Source: Flavipsychrobacter sp.
GTDB taxonomy: Bacteria > Bacteroidota > Bacteroidia > Chitinophagales > Chitinophagaceae
Assembly: GCA_024508935.1 (NCBI GenBank)
Contig: JANINW010000030.1
Coordinates: forward strand, 115,154-179,153
Direction: 5' to 3'
Length of the DNA: 64,000 bases
Below are positions 37,539-46,023 of the stretch, piece after piece. Under the pieces are notes generated by a model. That model did no database searches. It saw only the letters and a program-made list of their open reading frames with translations, and was not told where the DNA came from. A program made the position numbers and the translations under genes. Position 1 is the first letter of the stretch, and every line of letters begins with the position of its first letter.

Positions 37539-37949
37539 ATGAAAACAATAACCGGCATAGCGGTAGTTTGCCTGCTCGGGCTATTAGGCAATGCCTATGC
37601 TCAAAAAACAGGCCCCCAGATACGGTTTGGCAATTTTGAACAATATGGCCTGCACGAAGCCAGCGTAAAAGATATTCTATCCCAGCCCAAGTTTACCTCA
37701 CTCACCCCGGGCTGCAAGGTTGTATCGTTTGACATAAACGGTACCGAACCCAATAAAGAATTTATCGGGCCTTACCACTCCAAAAGTAATATGCTCACTT
37801 CAGACCAGATACGTTATATACGTAGCCTGTACAAAAACTGCAAAATGTGGATGTGTAATATTCATGTGAAATGCAGCGATGGTACGGAATATGTGCTTGG
37901 CAAAGGAGATACAGAGTTTTCCATCTACAATTTCACCATTACCGAATAA
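37539..37949 (+). CDS. Small secreted protein, GldM C-terminal-like
   Basis: A 136-residue protein with a signal peptide ending NAYAQ. The mature part has VVSFDINGTEPNKEFIGPYH, a MLTSDQIRYIRSLYK helix and MWMCNIHVKCSDGTEYVLG, ending with a beta strand. This pattern resembles the C-terminal beta domain of the T9SS/gliding protein GldM. The gene at 45491-45901 has the same layout (see findings). I infer a stand-alone domain of this type in the periplasm; the role is not known. Confidence 0.65.
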   Translation: MKTITGIAVVCLLGLLGNAYAQKTGPQIRFGNFEQYGLHEASVKDILSQPKFTSLTPGCKVVSFDINGTEPNKEFIGPYHSKSNMLTSDQIRYIRSLYKNCKMWMCNIHVKCSDGTEYVLGKGDTEFSIYNFTITE

Positions 37950-37951
37950 AC

Positions 37952-37981
37952 AATAGCCCCGGGAAACCCCGAGGCTATTTA
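37952..37981. terminator. Terminator after the GldM-like gene
   Basis: AATAGCCcCGGG and a nearly complementary CCCCGaGGCTATT form a hairpin, followed by TTAATT. Confidence 0.65.
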
Positions 37982-38050
37982 ATTAAAACCACCACCTATG
38001 CTTGCTATTGTTTCCTGTCTTATTATCTAAACCTTGCTATTCATTACTCA

Positions 38051-38641
38051 TTAAGCTTTAGCCTGTGCAAATTCTACGTTTATCAGCATTTGCACATCAT
38101 CGCCTACTACAGCACCACCGGCTTCCATTGTAGCATTCCATTTCAGGCCAAATTCTTTACGGTTTATTTTTCCTGATGCTTTAAAGCCAGCTTTTGTATT
38201 ACCCCATGGATCTTTTACTGTACCACCGTATACTACCGCAAATTTCACTTTCTTAGTCACGTCGCGGATGGTAAGATTACCTTCCAGTGTATACATATTA
38301 CCTTTTACTTTTTTGAATGAGGTGCTGGTAAAGGTCATATTAGGGTATTTCTCTGCATTGAAGAAATCATCACTTTTCAGGTGACCATCACGTTTTTCAT
38401 CGTCGGTGTTCACACTGTTCACATCAACAGTGAAGTTGATCTTCGCATTGCTAAAATCAGGGGCAGGAGATTCTACACTGCCATTGAACATTTTAAAACT
38501 GCCTTCAACTTCCGATATCACCAAGTGCTGTACGTTGAATTTTACTGATGAATGGCTTTTGTCCAGGTTCCATTTTGTAGACTGGGCTGAAGCACCAAAT
38601 ACGGAGAAAGCTGCTGCAAGAATAAGGATCGCTTTTTTCAT
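38051..38641 (-). CDS. YceI family lipid-binding protein
   Basis: A 196-residue periplasmic protein with a signal peptide ending ASAQ. The mature part is the YceI beta-barrel: KWNLDKSHSSVKFNVQHLVI at the start, GSFKMFNGSVESPAPDFSNA, then GHLKSDDFFNAEKYPNMTFT and NREFGLKWNAT-like phrases. YceI proteins bind isoprenoid or fatty chains. It appears as a single transcription unit. Confidence 0.93.
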   Translation of the reverse strand: MKKAILILAAAFSVFGASAQSTKWNLDKSHSSVKFNVQHLVISEVEGSFKMFNGSVESPAPDFSNAKINFTVDVNSVNTDDEKRDGHLKSDDFFNAEKYPNMTFTSTSFKKVKGNMYTLEGNLTIRDVTKKVKFAVVYGGTVKDPWGNTKAGFKASGKINRKEFGLKWNATMEAGGAVVGDDVQMLINVEFAQAKA

Positions 38642-38785
38642 TTGATTTTTGTTTTACTTTAATTTGTTTTCACAACAAATGTATATACAGTAATTGGAAT
38701 AGAAAATTAATTTCCTTTATAGCCATATCGACGGGCATTGCATATGAATGAAATAAATATTTTATTTGTGAAAACGTACCCCAAA

Positions 38786-39403
38786 ATGAAAAAAAACCTT
38801 TTAACAGCGAGCTTGGCAGCGATGGCTTTATTTACTGCCTGTAGTAAAGATGATAACAAAGCAACCACAACACCTTCTACCAACAACTCTACCTCCTCGG
38901 TAAAAACAGGTTCTGTTTTTACGTATAACCATATTGATTATGACAGTGTAACCGGCACTAATGTGTTATCTACAACTCAGTACACACTGACAATGGTACG
39001 CGACAGTACCATCAGCAATGAAAAATGGTTTATTGCAGAACGAAAAGACAGCAAAGGCAGTCAGTACGGACTGGTGAAATTTGGAACGGATGGCATGTAC
39101 ACTTATGGCAGTGCTGGTGCAAAAATGCAAATGAAATTTAACGCGTCAGTAAATGATACCTGGGTAGACGCCAGCAACCAAACTTGTGTTGTGAAGTCTG
39201 TAAACCAAAGCATAACAGTTCCTAAAGGCAGCTTTACCAATGCGTATTATGTTGAGAGCAGTGATGCAAACAGCCTGGAAAATAAAATGTGGTATAACAA
39301 TACAGAATACCTCCTGCGCAATGAGGAGTATGATGAAAGCCCTACCATGCCGGGAACAATGATACTTGACTACAGGGATGAATTAGTCAGCATCCAATAT
39401 TAA
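38786..39403 (+). CDS. Putative lipoprotein
   Basis: The ATG at 38786 (MKKNLLTASLAAMALFTACS) gives 205 residues with a lipobox FTAC and a Thr/Ser-rich linker after it. The mature protein is beta-rich and contains repeated Tyr/Trp residues (SVFTYNHIDYDSVTGTN, NKMWYNNTEYLLRN). I recognise no family. The in-frame upstream extension to 38738 is less likely because it would displace the signal peptide. Confidence 0.7.
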   Translation: MKKNLLTASLAAMALFTACSKDDNKATTTPSTNNSTSSVKTGSVFTYNHIDYDSVTGTNVLSTTQYTLTMVRDSTISNEKWFIAERKDSKGSQYGLVKFGTDGMYTYGSAGAKMQMKFNASVNDTWVDASNQTCVVKSVNQSITVPKGSFTNAYYVESSDANSLENKMWYNNTEYLLRNEEYDESPTMPGTMILDYRDELVSIQY

Positions 39404-39433
39404 AAAATGCCCGGCGATCGCCGGGCATTTTTT
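39402..39433. terminator. Terminator after lipoprotein gene
   Basis: AAAAAATGCCCGGCGATCG... is a perfect inverted repeat with long A and T runs. Confidence 0.85.
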
Positions 39434-39452
39434 ATATAAATAGTGCACTGCT

Positions 39453-39460
39453 TACTTTTG
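39453..39460 (+). promoter_or_regulatory. Promoter -7 element of the GNAT gene
   Basis: TACTTTTG ends 4 nt before the ATG at 39465, so a leaderless transcript is predicted. Confidence 0.6.
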
Positions 39461-39464
39461 CCTG

Positions 39465-40043
39465 ATGGAAACACATATTCCCCAAACTGCCCTATTGGAA
39501 ACCAACCGCTTGTTTTTGAAAGAAATAACCCCTGAATGGCTGCATTATGCTCTTGCAAACTTTAACGACGCAGAATTGATGAAACTATTCGGTTTTAATA
39601 CAGCAGAAGAACTTACGATGGAACGAAAAAAGTATAGTGCCGGTATGACCACATTTTCCATCAGCTTTAGAAATTTCTTAATGCAGCTCAAAACAACGGG
39701 CGAAACAATAGGAAGGATAGGCTTTCATACCTGGCAGGTACGACACTTTCGTGCAGAAATAGGCTATGCTATAACTAATAATGCCTATAAGAACCAGGGA
39801 TATATGACAGAAGCTATGAAAGCTGTTATAGATTACGGCTTCAGAACTATGGAACTGGAGCGTATAGAAGCATGCGTAGGGCCTGGTAATACCCCCAGTA
39901 TAAAATTGGTTGAAAAGTTCGGTTTTTCGAGAGAGGGCTATTTCAGGAACCATTATTATAAAGACAATGTACTTTACGATTCTATTAGCTTTGCCTTGCT
40001 GAAACAAGAGTATTTGAACACCAGCGGCGATATACCTGTTTAA
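39465..40043 (+). CDS. GNAT family N-acetyltransferase (RimJ/RimL type)
   Basis: A 192-residue GNAT protein. LLETNRLFLKEITPEWLHYA is the N-terminal RimJ/RimL-type opening, AEIGYAITNNAYKNQGYMTE is the acetyl-CoA-binding region, and ACVGPGNTPSIKLVEKFGFS is the final strand and helix. Enzymes of this subgroup acetylate protein N-termini or small amines; the substrate cannot be told here. The promoter is only 4 nt from the ATG. Confidence 0.9.
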   Translation: METHIPQTALLETNRLFLKEITPEWLHYALANFNDAELMKLFGFNTAEELTMERKKYSAGMTTFSISFRNFLMQLKTTGETIGRIGFHTWQVRHFRAEIGYAITNNAYKNQGYMTEAMKAVIDYGFRTMELERIEACVGPGNTPSIKLVEKFGFSREGYFRNHYYKDNVLYDSISFALLKQEYLNTSGDIPV

Positions 40044-40122
40044 TATCCGCATCATTGAGATTATTAGATAAAAAACGTACGTTTGCAACACGTACACAAC
40101 AAATAAAGCATATTTTTCTAAT

Positions 40123-41265
40123 ATGAATTTTCAACTTACCGAAGAACAAAAAGCAGTACAACTGGCTGCCAGGGATTTTGCCAAAACAGAATTATTACCG
40201 GGTGTCATTGAACGTGATGAGCACCAGAAATTCCCCACTGAACAAATAAAAAAATTGGGCGAACTGGGTTTCCTGGGTATGATGGTTGACCCTAAATATG
40301 GTGGCAGCGGTATGGATACCATATCATATGTACTGGCTATGGAGGAAATATCTAAAATAGATGCTTCCGCTTCTGTGTGTATGAGTGTAAATAACTCACT
40401 TGTGTGCTGGGGCCTTGAGACCTATGGCAACGAGGAGCAAAAAATGAAATACCTGGCAGAAATGGCCAGCGGTCAAAAATTAGGTGCCTTCCTGCTGAGC
40501 GAACCTGAAGCCGGCTCTGATGCAACTTCACAGCGCACTACAGCGGAAGATATGGGCGATTACTACCTGCTGAATGGTACTAAAAACTGGATCACCAACG
40601 GTAGCACCGCTTCTTATTACCTGGTAATAGCACAAACATACCCTGATAAAAAACATAAAGGCATCAATGCCCTGATAGTACACAAAGACTGGCCGGGTGT
40701 AACTGTAGGCGCTAAAGAAAACAAATTAGGTATTCGTGGTAGCGATACACACAGCATCATGTTCCAGGATGTGAAAGTGCCTAAGGCAAACCGCATAGGT
40801 GATGATGGCTTTGGTTTTACGTTTGCCATGAAAGTACTGGCAGGCGGCCGTATAGGTATTGCTGCACAGGCATTGGGCATAGCAAGCGGTGCTTATGAAC
40901 TGGCTTTGAAATATTCTAAAGAACGTAAGGCATTCGGCACTGAAATCTCTAACCACCAGGCGGTGGCATTTAAGCTGGCAGATATGGCTACGGCTATTGA
41001 AGGCGCCAGGCTGATGGTATTGAAAGCTGCGTGGACCAAAGACGAGGGTAAGGACTATACCCTGTCTGCATCTATGGCCAAGCTGTATGCTTCTGAAATA
41101 GCCCAATGGGTAACGAACGAAGCGGTGCAGATACACGGCGGCTATGGCTACGTTAAAGAATTCCACGTAGAACGCCTGATGCGCGATGCCAAGATCACGC
41201 AGATATATGAAGGCACCAGCGAAGTGCAAAAGATCGTTATCAGCCGTACGGTACTGAAAGACTAA
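40123..41265 (+). CDS. Acyl-CoA dehydrogenase
   Basis: A 380-residue FAD enzyme that oxidises acyl-CoA to enoyl-CoA. The FAD-binding signatures FLLSEPEAGSDATSQRTTAE and KNWITNGSTA are present, the conserved IHGGYGYVKE is near the end, and the catalytic Glu363 lies in QIYEGTSEVQ. The position of this Glu is that of short- and medium-chain enzymes such as butyryl-CoA dehydrogenase; chain length is not certain. No other fatty acid genes are adjacent. Confidence 0.95.
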   Translation: MNFQLTEEQKAVQLAARDFAKTELLPGVIERDEHQKFPTEQIKKLGELGFLGMMVDPKYGGSGMDTISYVLAMEEISKIDASASVCMSVNNSLVCWGLETYGNEEQKMKYLAEMASGQKLGAFLLSEPEAGSDATSQRTTAEDMGDYYLLNGTKNWITNGSTASYYLVIAQTYPDKKHKGINALIVHKDWPGVTVGAKENKLGIRGSDTHSIMFQDVKVPKANRIGDDGFGFTFAMKVLAGGRIGIAAQALGIASGAYELALKYSKERKAFGTEISNHQAVAFKLADMATAIEGARLMVLKAAWTKDEGKDYTLSASMAKLYASEIAQWVTNEAVQIHGGYGYVKEFHVERLMRDAKITQIYEGTSEVQKIVISRTVLKD

Positions 41266-41284
41266 ATCATTAAATGTATATAGC

Positions 41285-41315
41285 AAAGCGGTTGGCATCT
41301 GCCAACCGCTTTTTT
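41285..41315. terminator. Terminator after acyl-CoA dehydrogenase
   Basis: AAAGCGGTTGGC/GCCAACCGCTTT pairs around a 3-nt loop, followed by TTTTTC, between convergent genes. Confidence 0.85.
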
Positions 41316-41339
41316 CATGTATATGATGATGAAAAAACT

Positions 41340-42728
41340 TTAGTTAATGATAAGCCTTTGTGTAGTACGGCCTTCTTCAAACAGGCAGGTAATGCTATAC
41401 ACACCCTTTGCCATCCCGGATACGTCTATAGCCACATTACCATTACCCCCGGCAATAGCTATTCTTTTTGTAACCTGCCCCAGGCTATTGCTAATAAGTA
41501 TCTCCCGGCCATGCAGTTTGCTATCAAAACGCACAACACATTCATTTACTGCAGGATTGGGGAATACTACAAACGACAGGTCATTAGCAAGTTCTACTAC
41601 CGATGTTGGCCACATATAAAGCACATCAGGATTTTGCAGAAGTGAATACCTATACCCTCCATTTACCAGTTCCACATTCATGCGTGCAGCCTGCTCTTTG
41701 GTAAACATGGTCCGGCAAGTATCGGCAGAATAGTCCATATGGTTCATAAACATAACACCGGGCGCATTGGGGCTACATACATCCAGCAGAGGGAAATTAG
41801 GGCATGTGCTCTGCGTAGGTTTGCTTTCAGGCGGCGTATCCGCTACGCCGTCATCGTCAGTACAGCTGCTATTATCGAAGGTAGACATACCAAATGGGTG
41901 GAACAGGTTAAGGAAGTGTCCTGTTTCGTGTACCAGTGTACGGCCTGCCTTCGCAGCCTTTGCCGGGAAATATTGTGCCGCATCTGTTTGCTTACCAAAA
42001 GCAAAATAAGCTATGGCTATACCCTGCTCTTCCCACGGAAACTGGGTTGTACCACCATAGGCAGGGTAAGGAGGCGGCGTACCAACACCACCCACGCCAA
42101 ATGGAGTAATATTGATGACCCATACATTCATGTATTTGCGGGTATCCCACGCATCGGCACCGCCGGAGCTTTTAAATTTAGCGTCACTGCAGGCAAATTT
42201 TGAGCCGGTACTCCCCGCCTGCACGTCAAATGCGTTTTGCACAGTTGTAACTATCTCGTAGCCAGGGGTATAATTTCCTTTAGGGTCTTTATGAGCCAAT
42301 GCAAAATTCACACCCAGCTTGCCATATAATGATTTAAAGGCCCCGGGGATAGTTGCGCTGTCTGCGTTCATAGCATTATAGTCTGCATTCAACACTTCCA
42401 TCTGCGTTTTCACACGCTCTTCTACACCAGCCGCACCGCCTATCTGCTGCAGTTGTGCATCTGTGAGCACTATGTGAAAGACAACCGGTATGGTATTATT
42501 AGCTGCAGTCGATTTATTAGCGGCATTAGCTTGCATAAAAACTTGTCCTTGCTGTCTGATATGCGCATTTAGTTTGGCTACATCCGCCTTGTAATTCGGA
42601 TTAGCCTCTTGTGCCCTGGTCATTAAAAAGTCAAACCCATCTGTAACCTTGAGATCTGAAAAGTCTTGCGCCGAGGCAGACAGGGAGAGCAATGTTATTG
42701 CTCCAAGCAGTGTGTATTTACGTAACAT
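41340..42728 (-). CDS. M43-family metalloprotease with T9SS type A sorting domain
   Basis: A 462-residue secreted zinc protease. The signal peptide ends ASAQ21, and an N-terminal propeptide-like region follows. The zinc site is HETGHFLNLFH (His267, Glu268, His271, His277; Asn274 replaces the usual Gly). The downstream MFMNHMDYSADTC is the Met-turn. This is the pappalysin/ulilysin (M43) family. The last 75 residues (VVFPNPAVNECVVRF to LIIN) form a type A sorting domain, so it should be exported by T9SS and attached or released. Confidence 0.92.
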   Translation of the reverse strand: MLRKYTLLGAITLLSLSASAQDFSDLKVTDGFDFLMTRAQEANPNYKADVAKLNAHIRQQGQVFMQANAANKSTAANNTIPVVFHIVLTDAQLQQIGGAAGVEERVKTQMEVLNADYNAMNADSATIPGAFKSLYGKLGVNFALAHKDPKGNYTPGYEIVTTVQNAFDVQAGSTGSKFACSDAKFKSSGGADAWDTRKYMNVWVINITPFGVGGVGTPPPYPAYGGTTQFPWEEQGIAIAYFAFGKQTDAAQYFPAKAAKAGRTLVHETGHFLNLFHPFGMSTFDNSSCTDDDGVADTPPESKPTQSTCPNFPLLDVCSPNAPGVMFMNHMDYSADTCRTMFTKEQAARMNVELVNGGYRYSLLQNPDVLYMWPTSVVELANDLSFVVFPNPAVNECVVRFDSKLHGREILISNSLGQVTKRIAIAGGNGNVAIDVSGMAKGVYSITCLFEEGRTTQRLIIN

Positions 42729-42814
42729 GGTTATTTATTTATACAGCAAAGCTACCGTAGCAATATTGCCTGCGGGGTTAACCTCTTTTAAGCAGTGTTA
42801 ATTAGTCTTAATAC

Positions 42815-43510
42815 TTAAAACAGGTCCTGGACCAGCTTAAATCCGAAGCCACGCACGTTGAGAATAGAAAGGGTTGGATCCTGGGACAAATGCTTGCGCA
42901 GTTTAGTGATATACACATCCATATTGCGTGCATTAAATATTGTATCGTCGCCCCATAGCTTAATGAGTACCTGTTTTCGGTCTACCAGCTCATTCTTATT
43001 GAGGATAAGTTCCTTCAGCAGTTCAGACTCTTTATGTGAGAGTTTTATTTTGTCATTTCCGTGTACCAGTGTTTGCGACTGCATGTAAAAACTGTAATTG
43101 CCAATAGTTAATACTTCTTTAGGAGTGTCTTTAACCGTAATGCGTTTGCGCTTCAGCAATTCATTTATCCTGAGGAATAACTCATCAAGGCTAAAAGGCT
43201 TTTTCAGGTAATCGTTGCCGCCAGAGGTAAACCCTTTTATTACATCGGCAGTTTGTGAACGAGCGGTAAGGAACAGAATAGGAATATCTTCGTCTATATT
43301 ACGTATTTGTCTTGCAAGGGTAAAGCCGTCAGTACCCGGCATCATCACATCCAGCACGCAAATATCCGGCCGCACTTCTTTGAAACTACGCAAGGCGTCA
43401 ATGCCATTCTTTGCCCAATGTACAATGTATGCCTGCCCTTCCATAGCCTCTTTTACAAGCTTTCCTAAAACAGCCTCGTCTTCTGCAAACAATATTACGG
43501 GTGTGTTCAT
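42815..43510 (-). CDS. Response regulator, OmpR family (RprY-like)
   Basis: A 231-residue regulator with a receiver domain (ILFAEDEAVLGKLVK, phospho-acceptor Asp54 in CVLDVMMPGT, Lys in YLKKPF) and a winged-helix DNA-binding domain ending in LNVRGFGFKLV. The start overlaps the kinase gene by 4 bp, so the two are coupled. The arrangement corresponds to Bacteroides RprX/RprY. Target genes are unknown. Confidence 0.95.
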   Translation of the reverse strand: MNTPVILFAEDEAVLGKLVKEAMEGQAYIVHWAKNGIDALRSFKEVRPDICVLDVMMPGTDGFTLARQIRNIDEDIPILFLTARSQTADVIKGFTSGGNDYLKKPFSLDELFLRINELLKRKRITVKDTPKEVLTIGNYSFYMQSQTLVHGNDKIKLSHKESELLKELILNKNELVDRKQVLIKLWGDDTIFNARNMDVYITKLRKHLSQDPTLSILNVRGFGFKLVQDLF

Positions 43511-44913
43511 GATCTGGGTATCCTGATGATAAAATGGGTTCCTTCTTTCTGCACGCTTTCTACATCTATGCTACCGCCATGTAGCGCTACAACTGCTTTC
43601 ACATAACTCAATCCAAGCCCGTATCCTTTTACCTCGTGCAGATCTCCCGAGGGAACACGGAAAAACTGGTCGAATATTTTAGCAAGGTATACCGGTGCTA
43701 TTCCCCTGCCATTATCCTTGACTTCCAGTTTCAGGCTATCTCCTTCTGCCGATGCAAGAATGTATATTTCAGGCCGTTCCTTATCGTTGTATTTTAATGC
43801 GTTGTCCACCAGGTTTTGCAGTACATTACCTATATGCACATTATCTATCGAGGCGTATAAACTGTCAGGTACTATCTCTATGTGTAAACGGGCATTATTC
43901 CGCTCCAGGGCCGGCTTTACCGTAATATTTATTTCGTCCAGCAATTGCTTTACAGGCATATCCTGGCGATGCAGCTTTATTTCATTCTTTTCAAAAGCGG
44001 CCATGTTCAGCACTTTTTCTATCAGCACTCCCAGACGCTTTAGTTCGCTTTGTGCAGCTTCAAGGTATTCTTCTTTTGCACTGCCTGTAGTATGCGTGCT
44101 GCCTATCAATTCCAGGGCTACGGATACTGCACTGACCGGTGTCTTCAGCTCATGTGTCATGTTATTGATAAAGTCATTTCTTATTTCGGCCATTCTCTTT
44201 TGCCGGAAGAAGGTTGCCAGCAGATAAACGAAGGAATATACAAATAGTGAAATGAATAAAACAGATATGGCAATGACCCACACCATATTGCGCAACACAA
44301 AACTGTTTATATCTTCAAATGCCACCTGCAGCATTGTACCGTCACGCCCAAGTGGTGCTTCGAATGTATTAGTATACCCTTGCTTATCGGCCAGCGCTTT
44401 AAATTGTTTTTTATCAGTGGTCGCTTTTATCACGGTACCGTCCAGCCTTATCAAGGCCATCTGGTAGACAGCAGATATATTTCTCTTTGCCAGTCCAGTT
44501 TTAAAACTTTCATTATATGCGTCAAAAAAACCCGAAGTATCTAATGATTTAGCACTATTTCTAAAATCGAGCACAATATTTGCATCAGCCCTGTTCATTT
44601 CATTTAGTAAAGAATCGCCAACACTGTCGGCCGCATATTTTATCACAACACCGGTATTAGTAGTGCTATGTTTTTGCAGCGCATTATTAATACCATTCCT
44701 TATTTTCTTAAATAAGTCAGCACTTTTGCCCTTACCCATTACCATGTTCATTTGCACGCCTATCATGGCTTCGGTCATGGTATTTTCCACATCAGCCCTG
44801 AACCGGGCCTTTTGTTCCAGGTACATATTATTCAGCCAGTAAAGCTGCAGGCCTATAATAAGTACTACAGAAACACTTGCCAGTATAACGAACAACTTAA
44901 ACCTTCGTTCCAT
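43507..44913 (-). CDS. Sensor histidine kinase (RprX-like)
   Basis: The ATG at 44913 (MERRFKLFVILAS) gives 468 residues. It has a membrane helix at about 5-25, an extracytoplasmic sensor region, a second helix near 208-235, the HisKA domain with His254 in MTHELKTPVS and an ATPase domain with NLVDNALKYN, DNGRGI and GLGLSYV. It overlaps the response regulator gene by 4 bp and forms a complete two-component system with it. Confidence 0.94.
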   Translation of the reverse strand: MERRFKLFVILASVSVVLIIGLQLYWLNNMYLEQKARFRADVENTMTEAMIGVQMNMVMGKGKSADLFKKIRNGINNALQKHSTTNTGVVIKYAADSVGDSLLNEMNRADANIVLDFRNSAKSLDTSGFFDAYNESFKTGLAKRNISAVYQMALIRLDGTVIKATTDKKQFKALADKQGYTNTFEAPLGRDGTMLQVAFEDINSFVLRNMVWVIAISVLFISLFVYSFVYLLATFFRQKRMAEIRNDFINNMTHELKTPVSAVSVALELIGSTHTTGSAKEEYLEAAQSELKRLGVLIEKVLNMAAFEKNEIKLHRQDMPVKQLLDEINITVKPALERNNARLHIEIVPDSLYASIDNVHIGNVLQNLVDNALKYNDKERPEIYILASAEGDSLKLEVKDNGRGIAPVYLAKIFDQFFRVPSGDLHEVKGYGLGLSYVKAVVALHGGSIDVESVQKEGTHFIIRIPRS

Positions 44914-45033
44914 ACAAGACAAAGATATTTTTTATATAACTGCCTGTTATATTCCGTTAACACTAGTTAACGTTTAAGTTTTTTTAAGCATTCCGCAGCC
45001 ATCATTTAGTATCTTGTAATAAATCATAATACT

Positions 45034-45423
45034 ATGCATTTCAAAAACGCAATAAGCTGGTTTGAGATACCAACAACTGACCTTGAACGGGCGCAACGAT
45101 TTTACGAGACTATATATAATATGACCATGATACCCATGGATACGCCTAATCTTCGTATGCGTATGTTCCCTATGGAAGATATGATAGGCATTGGAGGCGC
45201 ATTAGTGCATAGCGACGGCTTCCATATTCCCTCGGCTACAGATGGGCCACTTATATACCTGAATGGCAATCCGGACCTGCAACAAATACTCGACCGCGTA
45301 GAACCTGCGGGGGGAAAGATAATGGTACCCAAGACCCAAATCTCGCCTGAACATGGCTATATGGCCGTAATACTGGATACCGAAGGTAATCGTATTGCCT
45401 TTCATTCAGTAACGCAACCCTAA
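45034..45423 (+). CDS. VOC (glyoxalase/bleomycin-resistance fold) family protein
   Basis: A 129-residue single-domain protein. ISWFEIPTTDLERAQRFYET is the usual start of a VOC beta-alpha-beta module, with Glu/His ligands possible in the middle, and MAVILDTEGNRIAFHS at the end. VOC proteins bind a metal and act as isomerases, dioxygenases or binding proteins. The specific activity is not evident from sequence. Confidence 0.88.
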   Translation: MHFKNAISWFEIPTTDLERAQRFYETIYNMTMIPMDTPNLRMRMFPMEDMIGIGGALVHSDGFHIPSATDGPLIYLNGNPDLQQILDRVEPAGGKIMVPKTQISPEHGYMAVILDTEGNRIAFHSVTQP

Positions 45424-45490
45424 ACCGGCCGGTCATAATTTGGATATACCATGTTTTTTGTCGAATTTAAGCAAACCTAAAGCCTCAGTT

Positions 45491-45901
45491 ATGATAAAAT
45501 ATATCCAGTTGCTATTGTTTGTTGCTATCTGCAGCGCTGCCAATGCACAATCTTCAGATGTTAAAAATATGGCAAAAGAAAACCCGGTACTGATCGGGCA
45601 GCAGAGAAGCACGACTATACACAAAGGCGAAATAATGATTGATCCTGTCTTGAGGCTGCCGGAGGCGAACAAAAACTATCACATCACCGGCTTCGAGATA
45701 TCCTACCTTCCTAAAGGCAAAGGGCATGATCTGCTGGGACCATTTATTATAAAAGGAGATAACCTTACTACCGGTAGGGCCGCAGACATTTTAAATAAGA
45801 TGGAAGCCGGCGACCGGGTATTCTTTGAAAATATAACAGCAATCAGTAACGATCCTAAAGAACACCCGTTAAAGTTATCAGCTGCAATAAAGATTGAATA
45901 G
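45491..45901 (+). CDS. Small secreted protein, GldM C-terminal-like
   Basis: The ATG at 45491 (MIKYIQLLLFVAICSAANAQ) gives 136 residues with a signal peptide. The mature part carries ITGFEISYLPKGKGHDLLGP, a LTTGRAADILNKMEAGDRVF helix, FENITAISNDPKEHPLK and a final strand. Its layout matches the gene at 37539-37949 and the C-terminal domain of GldM. Same length, same secretion signal; likely paralogous. Role unknown. Confidence 0.65.
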   Translation: MIKYIQLLLFVAICSAANAQSSDVKNMAKENPVLIGQQRSTTIHKGEIMIDPVLRLPEANKNYHITGFEISYLPKGKGHDLLGPFIIKGDNLTTGRAADILNKMEAGDRVFFENITAISNDPKEHPLKLSAAIKIE

Positions 45902-45989
45902 CAAGTCCTCCTTTGCCCGGTATGCCGGATGGAGCTATCGTTCATAATAGCTTAATTTAATATTTCCCGTCATTATGGATTATTAAGCG

Positions 45990-45997
45990 TATCTTTG
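45990..45997 (+). promoter_or_regulatory. Promoter -7 element of the DEAD-box gene
   Basis: TATCTTTG matches TAnnTTTG, 26 nt before the ATG at 46024. Confidence 0.6.
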
Positions 45998-46023
45998 CGC
46001 CTCATTTATAATAAGTTCTTTTA

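Noticed and set aside
41274..41645. Plus-strand ORF opposite the M43 protease
   Set aside because: It is antisense to the sorting domain of the protease and overlaps the terminator.
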